Of a stretch of 64,000 nucleotides of DNA, positions 51,835 through 60,881 are shown one piece after another. Source of the stretch: CADCWK01 sp965218235 (lineage in GTDB: Bacteria > Chloroflexota > Chloroflexia > Thermomicrobiales > UBA6265). Location: assembly GCA_965218235.1 (NCBI GenBank), contig OZ244596.1, forward strand, positions 1,488,001-1,552,000, given 5' to 3'. The position numbers and the translations under genes were made by a program. Under the pieces are notes generated by a model. It ran no database searches and was not told the origin of the DNA. It saw only the letters and a list, made by a program, of their open reading frames with translations. Numbering within the stretch: the stretch's first letter is position 1; each line of letters begins with the position of its first letter.

Positions 51835-52143
51835 GTGCTGAGGAACGTGTTCAAGGTCGTCGCGATCGTCGAAGGCTTCTCGTGGCTGGGGCTGCTGGTC
51901 GCGATGTTCTTCAAGTGGGTGCTGGGACACGACGAGGCGGTCGCGATCCCCGGCATGATCCACGGCTGGGTGTTCATCCTCTACTCCGTGCTCGCGATCG
52001 CGATGTGGCGGACGCAGGGCTGGTCGACACGGACGGGCATCATTGCCCTGGTCGGCGGGGTCATCCCGCTCGGCACCTGGTGGGTGGAGCGGCATCTGGG
52101 CCAGCTTGAGCGGGAGTCGTCCCGGCCGGTTGCCGCCGCGTAG
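51835..52143 (+). CDS. DUF3817 small membrane protein
   Basis: 102 residues from GTG 51835, with AGGAGAGG upstream. DUF3817 features: FKVVAIVEGFSWLGLLVAMF, PGMIHGWVFILYSVLAIAMW and GGVIPLGTWWVERHL. Three spans. The family is sometimes linked to transporter genes; here it follows the ABC cassette but with its own start region. Function unknown. Confidence 0.87.
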   Translation: MLRNVFKVVAIVEGFSWLGLLVAMFFKWVLGHDEAVAIPGMIHGWVFILYSVLAIAMWRTQGWSTRTGIIALVGGVIPLGTWWVERHLGQLERESSRPVAAA

Positions 52144-52168
52144 ATCCAGCCAACAGCGACAACGGGCA

Positions 52169-52202
52169 AACGCCCCGCCTCCAGAATCGGAGACGGGGCG
52201 TT
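52169..52202 (+). terminator. intrinsic terminator after DUF3817 gene
   Basis: AACGCCCCG (52169-52177) pairs with CGGGGCGTT (52194-52202), extended by an inner CCTCC/GGAG pairing with one mismatch, then GTCATT. It serves as bidirectional terminator with the convergent isomerase gene. Confidence 0.75.
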
Positions 52203-52225
52203 GTCATTGCGACGAGCCAGTCCGG

Positions 52226-53002
52226 TCAGTTCCCGCTGAACATCCCGCTGAGGTTGGTGAAGGACGTCTGGCTGTCGCCGAGCGGGTCGCGAGGGTTGTC
52301 CTGTTCGACGACCAGCCAGCGCGTGCCGCCGACGGTCTCGGCTGCCGCCAGCACCGGTCGGAAGTCATAGTTCCCGGTCCCGACCGGGGCATCCTCGCCG
52401 GCCGGGTCCATGTCCTTGATATGCAGGCTGGCGAAGCGACCGGGCCAGGCACGGATCAGTTCCTCACCGGAGCGGCCGGCCGTCTCCGCCCAGAACACAT
52501 CCAGCTCGAAGTTGACCAGCGCCGGGTCGGTCTCGTGCAGCAGCAGCTCGAGCGCGGACAGGTTGGACTCCGACCAGCCCTCGCTGTGGCGCAGCTCGAA
52601 GTCGTGATTGTGGTAGAGGAAGGTCAGCCCCATGTCTTTGGCGGCCTCACCGAAGCCGTTGAAGATTGCTGCCAGCCGCCGGACCTGATCGGGCGTCTCC
52701 AGATAGTCCTCCCGGGGGACGCCGGGGACGACCAGGTACTGCCCGGCGATGGTGACGACCTCACTGGCCGCGCGCTGAAAGTCCTCCATCAGCGCGGCGA
52801 ACGGCGTATGGGCGCCCATGGCCCGCAGACCAAGCTCGTCCAGGCGGCTCCGGACGGCGCTGGCCGTCTGGCCACCGTAGCCAGCGAACTCGACGGCCGG
52901 ATAGCCCATCCGCGCCACGGCACCGAGCGTTCCCAGGGCGTCGCGCGCCATCTCGTCGCGAACGGTGTAGAGCTGCAGGGCGATCTGATCGGTGGTGAAC
53001 AT
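52226..53002 (-). CDS. sugar phosphate isomerase/epimerase (TIM barrel, AP endonuclease 2 fold)
   Basis: 258 residues. Features of the xylose-isomerase-like family are IALQLYTVRDEMARD, GYPAVEFAGYGGQTA, FLYHNHDFEL with metal-binding His, NFELDVFWAETAG, SLHIKDMDPAG and WLVVEQDN with the final metal-binding Glu. Secreted and cytoplasmic homologues are both known; no signal peptide is present here. It probably isomerises a keto sugar or inositol derivative. A CTGAGGAGGCC lies just before the ATG. Confidence 0.9.
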   Translation of the reverse strand: MFTTDQIALQLYTVRDEMARDALGTLGAVARMGYPAVEFAGYGGQTASAVRSRLDELGLRAMGAHTPFAALMEDFQRAASEVVTIAGQYLVVPGVPREDYLETPDQVRRLAAIFNGFGEAAKDMGLTFLYHNHDFELRHSEGWSESNLSALELLLHETDPALVNFELDVFWAETAGRSGEELIRAWPGRFASLHIKDMDPAGEDAPVGTGNYDFRPVLAAAETVGGTRWLVVEQDNPRDPLGDSQTSFTNLSGMFSGN

Positions 53003-53232
53003 GCGGCCTCCTCAGGCGTCGGGCGGTGCGGACAGTCTGGCAATCTCCTCAGCAAGGTGCTGACCAGAGCAGGACCTGCGCTCTGCTCTGACAGCGGATA
53101 CCGGGGTCGAAGCCGACGGTGGGAGGCCCACCAACTACGTCCATTTCCTGTTGTCCTGGTCATCACCGGCACCGTCCAAACGACTCGTGTCCGAATCGAG
53201 TGGTTATCCTTGGAGTTGCGTGGCGGCGGGGC

Positions 53233-53322
53233 CGACCTCTCCCCCAACCCCTCTCCGGCTCACCTGCTTGCTCACCCGCTGAAGCGGCTTCGGCTGCGCA
53301 GGTGCCCGGAGAGGGGAGCACG
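53233..53322. repeat. C-rich/GA-rich bordered dispersed repeat, copy 2
   Basis: Located in the otherwise featureless 53003-53394 interval. CCCCTCTCCGG and CCGGAGAGGGG form the outer stem, CACCTGC and GCAGGTG an inner stem, and CCGCT-GA-AGCGG a central hairpin. Ends match 10015-10105 (GGAGAGGGGAGCACG). The palindromic body could form a cruciform or long RNA hairpin beyond the res gene. Confidence 0.55.
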
Positions 53323-53394
53323 CCGTTGCGCCGCGAGCAGGCAACCCATCTGAAACCGCTGCAATGGGAACGCGTCGTTGCCGTCGGAGCCCAG

Positions 53395-56337
53395 TTAGAT
53401 CAGGCGCCGCTGGGCGTTCTCTTCGTTCTTCGGGCGGAGCCGGGCGTATCCCAGCAGGTCGCTGACGGTCGCGCCGCGGGAGTGCCACTCGTTGACGTTG
53501 TTCTCGCCGAGGATGACGTAGTGCCATTCCCGGTCGTCGCGCTGCACCGGATCGACCGTGTTGATCTGCTCGCACCAGGCGATCGCCGCCCGGCGCTTTC
53601 GCTGGACGTTCTCCTCGCTGACCATGTTCTGGGCCTTGGTCTCGACGACGTAAACCTCATCGAAGGTCCGGACGAGGAAGTCGGGCGAATACGTTGCCGG
53701 CATCCCGTCGGCCTTGAGGTAAGGCCGGTGCAGGAACCAGTGCCTGCGCTCGTCGATCCGGACGATCGCCTCGACCTGCCCGTCGTTGTCGGCCCACTGG
53801 ACGAAGCGCCGCTCCAGCCCACCGTTCTGGGGTGGGATCCGGGTCTTGAGGTAGATGCTCTTGCGGACCTCGATCGCGGTACTGGTCCGGACCGAGATCG
53901 ACGCGACCTCGGACAGCAGGTGGTGCGTGACGATCGCCCCCTCGACCTGCTGGTTCGCGGACGCCTCGACGAGCGCCGTCGCGAAGGTGCTGGCGATGTG
54001 GTTGGCGACATCGTCGAGCAGGAGGACCCGCCAGTTCTCGTCGGCCAGCGGGTCCATCATCTGCCCGAACAGGCGGTTCCGGATGTAAGCGTCCAGCCAG
54101 CCGACCAGCAACGGGCGATAGGCCTGCATGATGGGTGTGTTCCGCATCTCGGCGTACCGGTTGGAACGGGTCTTCGTGATCATGCCGGTCTGCAACGCAC
54201 CGGCGATTCGCGCGGTGATCTTGCTCAGGTACTCGTTGTACCCGCCTGCGGTCATCGCGTTGCCGTGGACCCGGTACGCGCCGAACTGGACCCCGCTCTG
54301 GACCTCCTCGGCGATGAAGTTGTCCCCCTTGCCGATCTGCTCCTTGAGCAACGCGAATGGGTACTTGCTGACCGGGAGCAGCATCGGGCTCACTGCCGGT
54401 TCGACGAGTTCTTCCTCGGCGTCCTGAACCACCTGCGGGATCCGGAAGTCGTAGTCGGGGAAATCGTCCCGCAGCCCGACGGTCTCGATGTCGCCGGTGG
54501 AGTCGGTCGCGTCGACCTCGCGATCATCGACCTCGGCGGCGAGCCCACCGGCGAGGAGATCGTCGTAGAACGCGGCAAAGGCCGGGTGTTCGATGATGAA
54601 GAGCACGTCGAAATAGTTGGTAGGCTGCTGCTTCTTCCGGAACCGCTCGCGGGTCTCGCGCTTCTGCTCGTCGATCGCGTCGTCGCCGCGCCACATCAGG
54701 CGGAGACCGCGGCCGATCGTCTGTTCCAGCAGGATGGACGCCTGGCTGGACCGAAGGGGCACGATGACACAGATATTGTTGACGTCGAACCCCTCCCGCA
54801 GCATGAGGACGCTGACGATGACCTTGGGCTGGGCGTGACGATCGACATCGAACAGCCGCTCGCGGGTCTTGTCCCACTCCGCCTTCGGGACCTCACCCTT
54901 GCGGTTGGAGTCGACGACGAGGATGTCGGCGGCATCCATCCCGGTCGACTGAAGGAACTCTTCGACGAACCCCGTGACCGACGTGTCCTCGCAGATGACC
55001 ATCAGCTTGGGGTGCTTGGCCGGGTCGACCGTCTGGAAGTCGTCCTCGAGCTTCTGCCGCTTGGTCAGGCTGGCCCGGAGCATGACACGCTGCCCCTCGG
55101 ACAGCCCGATGGCCTTGTTCCGCTCGTCGCGCTCGGCCCGGAAGTCCAGCTCCTGCGCTGCCAGCTCGCTGCGCTTGTCCAGCGCCAGCGCCTTGACCAG
55201 CCCGGCGCTCATGGCGGCGTTGAGGTCGAAGTCGACGACGATGTGGGGGAAGTACTCGCGGCTCTTGCGCTTGCCGCCGCCGGTCTCGTTGTAGGGCGTG
55301 GCGGAGAAGTCGATCTGGACGAAGCGGTGGTCCTTGGTCGCGGCGATCTCGGTCAGGCTGCGCTGCCACTCGACCTCGGTGACCTCGCCCCGGTTCCGGA
55401 TCTCGTGAATGTGATGGGCCTCGTCGTTGAAGACGAGCAGGTCGGGTAGGTCCTTCAGCGACTGGAGCGGACCGCCCCGGGCGTAGCGCCGGTCGAGCGT
55501 GTCGAGCGCGTTGCCGCCGGACGTTCCCGGCGTGATCGGGAAGAAGCTCTCGATCACCAGCTTCGGGTCGATGTCGGTCCCCGGCGCGTCCACGGCATCG
55601 TCGTCGATGAAGTCCGGGTCCTCCTCGCCGGCGAGCAGGTGCCAGTTGGTGATGGCGATCATGCCGCCACCGGTGACCTTGGTGCCGATGTCGGTCTTGG
55701 TCACGACCGAGGACTGGAGGAAGCCGAAGACCGGGTCGCGGTAGGTGTCGGGCACGAACAGGTCGCGAGTAGCGTAGATGTCCGAGGTCTCGAAGTCCCG
55801 GGAGCCGCCGCGCTCCTTGCCCTGGAAGGAGTCGAGCAGCCGGTCATAGACGATTAGGCCGGGGGCGACGAGGAGGAAGTTGCGCGTGAAGCGGGTGTCC
55901 TCGGGGTTGGCGACCCGGTTCAGGTACTGCCAGATCAGAAGGGCATTGAGCACCCACGTCTTGCCGGTGCCGGTCGCCATCTTGGCGGCGTACTTCGGGT
56001 GCTGGTGCCGGGGCTGACTGACGCGACCCAGCATCCCCGGCTGGAGCAGCGCCCGCGGGGCGACCTCCCGGTACAGCCCGGCCAGCGTCTGGGTGCCGAG
56101 GACTTCGTGAGCATAGATTACGGCGAGGATGGCGCGGCGCTGCCCCTCGTGGAAGTTCAGGAAGCGCTCGTCGCAGTAGTCACGTCCGAACCAGAAGCGG
56201 AGCAGCTCGGCGGTGACGGGCGTGACCTGTTCCATGATCTCGCATGGACGGCCGTCGCGGATCTCCTGGATCTGGTCGTCGATCCGCTCGGCCAGACCGG
56301 CGGCGAGCGGGAAGAGCTCGGCGGTCGTCGCGGTCAT
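53395..56337 (-). CDS. res: type III restriction endonuclease subunit Res
   Basis: 980 residues from ATG 56337, which overlaps the mod stop by 4 bases (ATGA). Superfamily 2 helicase motifs: Walker A MATGTGKTW (motif I), DEAH-type NDEAHH (II), SATPYNE (III) and QTIGRGLRLMW (VI). The C-terminus has the PD-(D/E)xK nuclease: PDFLVRTFDEVYVVETKAQN. The enzyme needs Mod for recognition, translocates with ATP hydrolysis and cuts DNA between two inverted unmethylated sites. If Mod is out of frame, Res should be inactive as well, which protects the cell from self-cleavage. Normal length for the family. Confidence 0.93.
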   Translation of the reverse strand: MTATTAELFPLAAGLAERIDDQIQEIRDGRPCEIMEQVTPVTAELLRFWFGRDYCDERFLNFHEGQRRAILAVIYAHEVLGTQTLAGLYREVAPRALLQPGMLGRVSQPRHQHPKYAAKMATGTGKTWVLNALLIWQYLNRVANPEDTRFTRNFLLVAPGLIVYDRLLDSFQGKERGGSRDFETSDIYATRDLFVPDTYRDPVFGFLQSSVVTKTDIGTKVTGGGMIAITNWHLLAGEEDPDFIDDDAVDAPGTDIDPKLVIESFFPITPGTSGGNALDTLDRRYARGGPLQSLKDLPDLLVFNDEAHHIHEIRNRGEVTEVEWQRSLTEIAATKDHRFVQIDFSATPYNETGGGKRKSREYFPHIVVDFDLNAAMSAGLVKALALDKRSELAAQELDFRAERDERNKAIGLSEGQRVMLRASLTKRQKLEDDFQTVDPAKHPKLMVICEDTSVTGFVEEFLQSTGMDAADILVVDSNRKGEVPKAEWDKTRERLFDVDRHAQPKVIVSVLMLREGFDVNNICVIVPLRSSQASILLEQTIGRGLRLMWRGDDAIDEQKRETRERFRKKQQPTNYFDVLFIIEHPAFAAFYDDLLAGGLAAEVDDREVDATDSTGDIETVGLRDDFPDYDFRIPQVVQDAEEELVEPAVSPMLLPVSKYPFALLKEQIGKGDNFIAEEVQSGVQFGAYRVHGNAMTAGGYNEYLSKITARIAGALQTGMITKTRSNRYAEMRNTPIMQAYRPLLVGWLDAYIRNRLFGQMMDPLADENWRVLLLDDVANHIASTFATALVEASANQQVEGAIVTHHLLSEVASISVRTSTAIEVRKSIYLKTRIPPQNGGLERRFVQWADNDGQVEAIVRIDERRHWFLHRPYLKADGMPATYSPDFLVRTFDEVYVVETKAQNMVSEENVQRKRRAAIAWCEQINTVDPVQRDDREWHYVILGENNVNEWHSRGATVSDLLGYARLRPKNEENAQRRLI

Positions 56338-58378
56338 CGGCCCACCTCCACCCCATCGACCACGACCTCGGACTCGAACCCGAAGACGTCCACGGCCCGG
56401 ATACAGACCCGCCGAGGCCCGTCCCTGCGCGGCAGTTGCAGGGTCGCTCGGGTCACGACGCGGAGCGGGTCGCTGTCGCTCTCGGTGTTGCCGCGGTAGT
56501 CCTGCCAGACGGAGCGGAAGAGCTCGCCGTCGTAGTCCGGGTCGACGGCCCAGTACTCGATCAGGGCCAGCGGCTCGGCGTTGGCGACGCGCTGGAGCTC
56601 GGCCTTGTTCCGCTCGTCGAGGTTGATCGCGTCCGGCGAGAGCAGGATGTAGTTGTCGAGCCCGACCGACAGCTCCTCGCCGTCGCGGGTCGCCGACCGT
56701 CCGGCGACGTGCGCCTGGAGGTACTGGAGGCTGGAGAAGCGGACCTCGCCGGCCAGCTTGTCGGACCCCTTCTTCTTGAGCCGGTCGAGCAGGTCGGGCG
56801 GGATGACCAGCACGTCGAGCCGATCGTCCTTGAGGTCGGCGACGTCCCGGCCGATCCCGGCGGTGAAGTTCCAGCCGAGGACGACGACGCGGTCGAAGCC
56901 GCCCATGATGGAGTCGCGCAGAAGCTGGGCGCGGCGCAGGGTCGAGAGCGTCGTCAGGCGGGACGGGCTGTCGGCGAAGACGAGCGTCCGGCTGTTCGGC
57001 AGGCGACCGAGGTTGCGGGAGCCGTTGGCCTCGGGCGGCAGCGGCAGCGCGCCGAAGAGCTTCACGACGATCTCGGCCAGGTCCCCGACCCGGTACGAGC
57101 GCCCGAGCGTAGAGCGGGCCTGCTCGACCTGGTAGTCGCCGATCGCCTGGTAGAGGAACGGCTTCGCGTCCTGATCGATCAGCCGCTTCCGCGTGATCAT
57201 CGTCGCCGGCTTGCCAAGGTCCGTCGCGAGCCACCGCCGCCCGAGTTTTTCGGCCACGGCGGCGGTTGTGCCTGAGCCGACGAAGAAGTCGGCGACGACT
57301 CCATTTGGGGGGCACGACGCCTTTACTATCCGTTCGAGCAGAACCTCTGGTTTTTGAGTTGCATATCCAGTTCGTTCCTTCGCCATGGGATTGGTCGCGT
57401 TTACGTCTTCCCACACGTTATCCTCATCCGCAGTCTCGTCTTCAGAATTCTCCTCTCCCCAAATGTCCTCGATCTGCTTCCCTTTAGATTCATGAAGATA
57501 CTGCTTGTATGAGGGATACGCTCCAAGGCGAAGAGGCTCAATGAAACGACCTTCAGCCCTAAGCCTAGATTCGGTTGACGCAGAGTACGTCTTGAGAAGG
57601 GTCTTTCGGTATAGTCCGATTGCGTCACTGTGCTTGAATCGAGCTTTGTATTCATCTGAATACTCTTGATACTGCTGATTGAAGCTAAAATCCTGTGTCC
57701 TGACGTAGACCAGAATGGTGTCGTGATTGATAGGAAATCGAGATGACCTCGCCTTGCTGCTTCCTGCGAATGGCGTCCGCTTCCATATGATTTCATTCAA
57801 CATACTTGACCGTCCGAAAATGTCATCCAAGACCATTTTGACATAGTGGCCCACATGCCAGTCAAGATGCACGTAAATTGATCCCGTGTCCGACAACATC
57901 TCACGCATAAGAATAAGGCGGGGAACAATCATCGCCAGGTACGACGCGGTGCCTTCAGACCAGGTATCGGAGTAGGCGAACTGTTCGAGGACGGTGGGAC
58001 GCTGTTCCAGCTCAGTGCCAGGCAACGTGATCTTCGTGCGGTAGTCCGCCTTGGAGTCAAACGGCGGGTCGATGTAGATGAGGTCGATCTTGCCCCTTAA
58101 GGACGTTTCACCCCCCCCGTTGTCTGGCTGTCACCGGCGAGCAGCGCCGCCATCGCCAGCAGGTTGTCGCCGTAGATGAGCCGGTTCGGGGTGTCGGTGC
58201 CGCTGGCGCCGGTGCCGCGGAACAGGTCGGGCCGCATCGTGTCGCGGGACGGGATCACCAGCTCGCGGGTCTGGAGCGTGACGCGGTTGCGCCCCTCGAG
58301 CTGCTCGAGGATCTGGGCGGCCTGCCGCTTCCCGGCCGCGACGATGCCCGGCAACGCCTCCAGCAATGACTTGCTCAT
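56334..58378 (-). CDS. mod: type III DNA methyltransferase Mod, frameshifted at a G8 tract
   Basis: Frame A from ATG 58378 encodes 93 residues (SKSLLEALPGIVAAGKRQAA... NRLIYGDNLLAMAALLAGD) and then stops at 58097. Frame B continues with LRGKIDLIYIDPPFDSKADY (motif IV, DPPF) and runs to 56334, with motif I FFVGSGTTAAVAEKLG after the target-recognition region. Motif order IV-TRD-I is that of a beta-class adenine methyltransferase. The two frames meet at a run of eight G; nine G would join them into 681 residues. As given, the product is truncated. The TRD (57300-57990) is only about half GC, unlike the rest. Stop overlaps the res start. Confidence 0.88.
58111..58118 (-). repeat. homopolymeric G8 tract in mod (C8 on plus strand)
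   Basis: Eight consecutive C on the plus strand lie between the frame-A end (SQTTGG) and the frame-B start (ETSLRGK). Slipped-strand mispairing at such tracts is the mechanism of phase variation of mod genes in Haemophilus, Neisseria and Moraxella. Nine bases would put the gene ON, eight gives OFF. Confidence 0.75.
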
Positions 58379-58625
58379 TGGTCTCCCTGTTCCCTATCTC
58401 TCATACGGTTACTGCCAGACGTCGCTGTCGGTCGATTCCCGCCGTGTTCCGGTTTTCAGACAGGGCGAACGATACCCGATCGTGGCGGGGCTCTTTCGTT
58501 CCGACCTCATAGTCGCTGCGATGCCACCCGTATGGTCGGCGAGAAGACGTAGCCCCTGGGGAGCGCTGGTGTTGTTGTGGTGGAACCGTCGAAGATTGTC
58601 TGCGGATCAGCGGAGCGAACCAACT

Positions 58626-59138
58626 GTGGTCGTTGCTGCGTCATCCCACGGGCTGTCGGTCGAAGCGGTCTATTACGATGCGGCGTTGCAGTTCCTCAAC
58701 GTGCAGATCCACACGGGTGAGGATCTCGATGCCCGGACGTACCAGATGTTCACTATTGGCAGCACGGTCCTGCCCGTGACATTCGCCCTACTCACCCTGA
58801 CCGGAGACGAGGCGCCTCCCACTGCGGGCTGGGCACTTGGTGCTGCTCTTGTTGTCTACCTTGCACTGATCGGCTGCGCGGCGAAGGCGACACGGCAGCG
58901 GCGGTTTGATTATCGACCAGATATTGCGACACTTGCCGAGCTGGTCGATAGATATAAGTCGATCCCACGCGGAGGCAACACGCTCAACGCCTGGGTCGCA
59001 CGTGAGTACCAGTTCTCGATCGAGACCAATCGACGCCTGCTGATCGCCAAGGGGCAGTGGGTCGGACTCCTGAGCGCCACGCTATTCCTCGAATGTGTTT
59101 GTCTCGCGGTCGCGGCCGGATTGACGCTTGCGCTCTAA
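58626..59138 (+). CDS. small membrane protein next to the type III R-M locus
   Basis: 170 residues from GTG 58626; the frame is open much further upstream, but that part is antisense to mod and not protein-like. Three hydrophobic segments: YQMFTIGSTVLPVTFALLTL, WALGAALVVYLALIGCAA and the terminal GLLSATLFLECVCLAVAAG. Between the second and third is a soluble helical part (DIATLAELVDRYKSIPRGG, AREYQFSIETNRRLLIAKG). The arrangement recalls small SLATT/S-4TM-like effectors of defence loci, but I do not recognise a named family. Its base composition is lower in GC than neighbours. Confidence 0.6.
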   Translation: MVVAASSHGLSVEAVYYDAALQFLNVQIHTGEDLDARTYQMFTIGSTVLPVTFALLTLTGDEAPPTAGWALGAALVVYLALIGCAAKATRQRRFDYRPDIATLAELVDRYKSIPRGGNTLNAWVAREYQFSIETNRRLLIAKGQWVGLLSATLFLECVCLAVAAGLTLAL

Positions 59139-59348
59139 CAGGTTCCGGTTCACCGCCTCGGCACGCCTGGCGTGCTCGCGTAATTCGCGTTTCGACGGTG
59201 CAAATGGCCACGGCGAGATCTCGATGATATTCGAAGGGCCGGGCGACGGGAGCGACGGCCGTTCAGTCGGCTTTGAAACGACTGGCCGCTGACCCATCAC
59301 CCGATCCCGCCACCACGACCGCATCGATATCACGGTTGATCTCGTCAT
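59082..59348 (-). CDS. possible small hypothetical protein
   Basis: 88 codons from ATG 59348. The C-terminal part (REHARRAEAVNRNLLERKRQ) is strongly charged and helical, the N-terminus basic. There is no good ribosome-binding site and it overlaps the 3' end of the convergent membrane-protein gene by 57 bases. It may be a chance frame. Confidence 0.3.
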   Translation of the reverse strand: MTRSTVISMRSWWRDRVMGQRPVVSKPTERPSLPSPGPSNIIEISPWPFAPSKRELREHARRAEAVNRNLLERKRQSGRDRETNTFEE

Positions 59349-59350
59349 GG

Positions 59351-60208
59351 TCAGAGGAGCGGAGCCTGGGTGGTGTCCGAGACGTGCTGCCGCCAGGAGT
59401 GCCGGGGCTCGAAGCCCAGCAGCTCCCGGGCCGCCTCGATCGCGAACAGCGACTGGTAGTCGCCCAGCTCGTGCCGGATCTCGACGTCCGGGAAGACCGC
59501 CTGCATCAGCTCGGCGGTCGGCGTCGTCATGACGGTGTCGACCGCCGCGATGATGACGTTGTGCGAGCCCGTGACCGGTGCCTCCAGCCCGAGCCGGCAG
59601 GACTGGGCGACGTCGCGGACGTCGATGTAGCTCCACAGATTCCACTTCCGCGCCGTCGGGTCGCCCCAGGCGGCGGGCAGTTTCTGGTACTCATCTGGCC
59701 GGAAGATGTTGGAGAAGCGCAGCCCGACGAACGGGATGCCGGACCACTCGGAGACGTGGGCCGCCATCGTCTCGCCGACGACCTTCGACAGGGCGTAGGT
59801 CGAGGTCGGGAGCGGGAAGTGGGCCTCGTCGATCGGGGCGTACCGCGGCGGGGTCTCGAAGGGCAGGCCGAGCGTCGTCTCGCTGGAGGCCCAGACGACG
59901 CGCCTGAGCCTGAGCAGCGCCGCCGCGAGGAAGACGTTGCTGTTCATCGCCGTGTTGACGGTGAAGGTGTGGGCCGGGGTCGAGATGTCGCCGGAGGGGA
60001 TGTTGGCGAGGTGGACGACCCCCTCGCAGCCGGCCAGCGCCTCGACGGTCTGGCCGTAGTCCGTCACGTCGACCTGCAGCACCCGCACGCCGAGGTCGGC
60101 CGGGCCGGCCGCGACGTCGACCGCGACGACCTCATGGCCGTGGGCAAGGAGATCCCGCACGACCGCCTGCCCCGCCTTGCCGCTGGCTCCCGTTACGCAC
60201 ACCTTCAT
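59351..60208 (-). CDS. NAD-dependent epimerase/dehydratase
   Basis: 285 residues, extended short-chain dehydrogenase fold. VCVTGASGKAGQAVVRDLLA at the N-terminus is the nucleotide-binding loop. The active-site pair is in STYALSKVVGE (Tyr-x3-Lys), with SSET as the Ser/Thr contributor. The C-terminus is typical (YIDVRDVAQSCRLGLEAP, ARELLGFEPRHSWR). Substrate is a nucleotide sugar or small alcohol, undetermined. It is convergent with the YCII operon's upstream region on the other side. Confidence 0.88.
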   Translation of the reverse strand: MKVCVTGASGKAGQAVVRDLLAHGHEVVAVDVAAGPADLGVRVLQVDVTDYGQTVEALAGCEGVVHLANIPSGDISTPAHTFTVNTAMNSNVFLAAALLRLRRVVWASSETTLGLPFETPPRYAPIDEAHFPLPTSTYALSKVVGETMAAHVSEWSGIPFVGLRFSNIFRPDEYQKLPAAWGDPTARKWNLWSYIDVRDVAQSCRLGLEAPVTGSHNVIIAAVDTVMTTPTAELMQAVFPDVEIRHELGDYQSLFAIEAARELLGFEPRHSWRQHVSDTTQAPLL

Positions 60209-60533
60209 GGCGATTCGTCCCTTCTCATATCATTCCCATCCGCCACGCCGTTGTCCGGCATGGCGGTCTCACTGGGAGCGACACTGCAAGAAGCTGACCG
60301 GGCCGGTTCAGCCAAGGCTACTGGCCTACTAGCGTACTGGCGCCGAACGCGCGTGTCATCCTGGACGATCGGCGGCCCACGCTTCACAGCCGCTCCGCGG
60401 TTGTCGCGATGGTTGAAGGGCCGTTCAGGATTCATGCTGCCTGATCGTGTCGATTTCGGGTTCTCCCGATCATCGATCAGAGTGAGGCACCCTTGTCTCG
60501 AATGGAACGTGACCGTCACCGACAGGGAGAACC
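60209..60533. promoter_or_regulatory. divergent intergenic region upstream of epimerase and YCII-ECF42 operon
   Basis: 325 bases. TACTGGC is repeated twice within CTACTGGCCTACTAGCG.. around 60320-60345, a possible site for a regulator or an ECF-type promoter. No standard hexamers were found. It must hold promoters for both directions. Confidence 0.4.
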
Positions 60534-60878
60534 ATGGCGAACTACCTGATCCTGATCTACGACAACGAAGCCGAATGGGCTGGCGCTGACCCGTCGGTGT
60601 CTGCCGAGACCTTGCGTCTGCACGGCGAATTCGCCCGGAAGAACGGGCACGCGCTGCGGGGCGGGGAACGCCTGGCGGGGAGCCACACCGCGACATCGAT
60701 CCGGTCGCTGGCCGACGGCACGCTGTCCGTCACGGATGGCACCTTCGCGGAGACGAAGGAGGTCCTCGGCGGCTACTACCTGATCGAGGCCGCTGACCTC
60801 GATGAGGCACTGGCGATCGCGAGACAGGTGCCAGCGACGTTCGGCGGGGTCGAAGTCCGACCGATCGTTCCCGTTTAG
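60534..60878 (+). CDS. YCII-related (DGPF) domain protein, ECF42 partner
   Basis: 114 residues: YLILIYDNEAEWAGADPSVS, LADGTLSVTDGTFAETKEVL and GGYYLIEAADLDEALAIARQ with the D-G-P/T-F-like element in VTDGTFAETKE. These small proteins occur next to ECF42 sigma factors in most bacteria that have them and are under their control in studied cases. It ends 3 bases before the sigma gene. Start ATG 60534 follows AGGGAGAACC. It may sense or process a small molecule. Confidence 0.9.
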   Translation: MANYLILIYDNEAEWAGADPSVSAETLRLHGEFARKNGHALRGGERLAGSHTATSIRSLADGTLSVTDGTFAETKEVLGGYYLIEAADLDEALAIARQVPATFGGVEVRPIVPV

Positions 60879-60881
60879 CCC

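Noticed and set aside
58176..58625. Upstream in-frame extension of the membrane-protein gene at 58626
   Set aside because: The extension is antisense to the mod N-terminus and the mod promoter and its translation lacks protein-like composition; GTG 58626 fits the start of the hydrophobic protein better.
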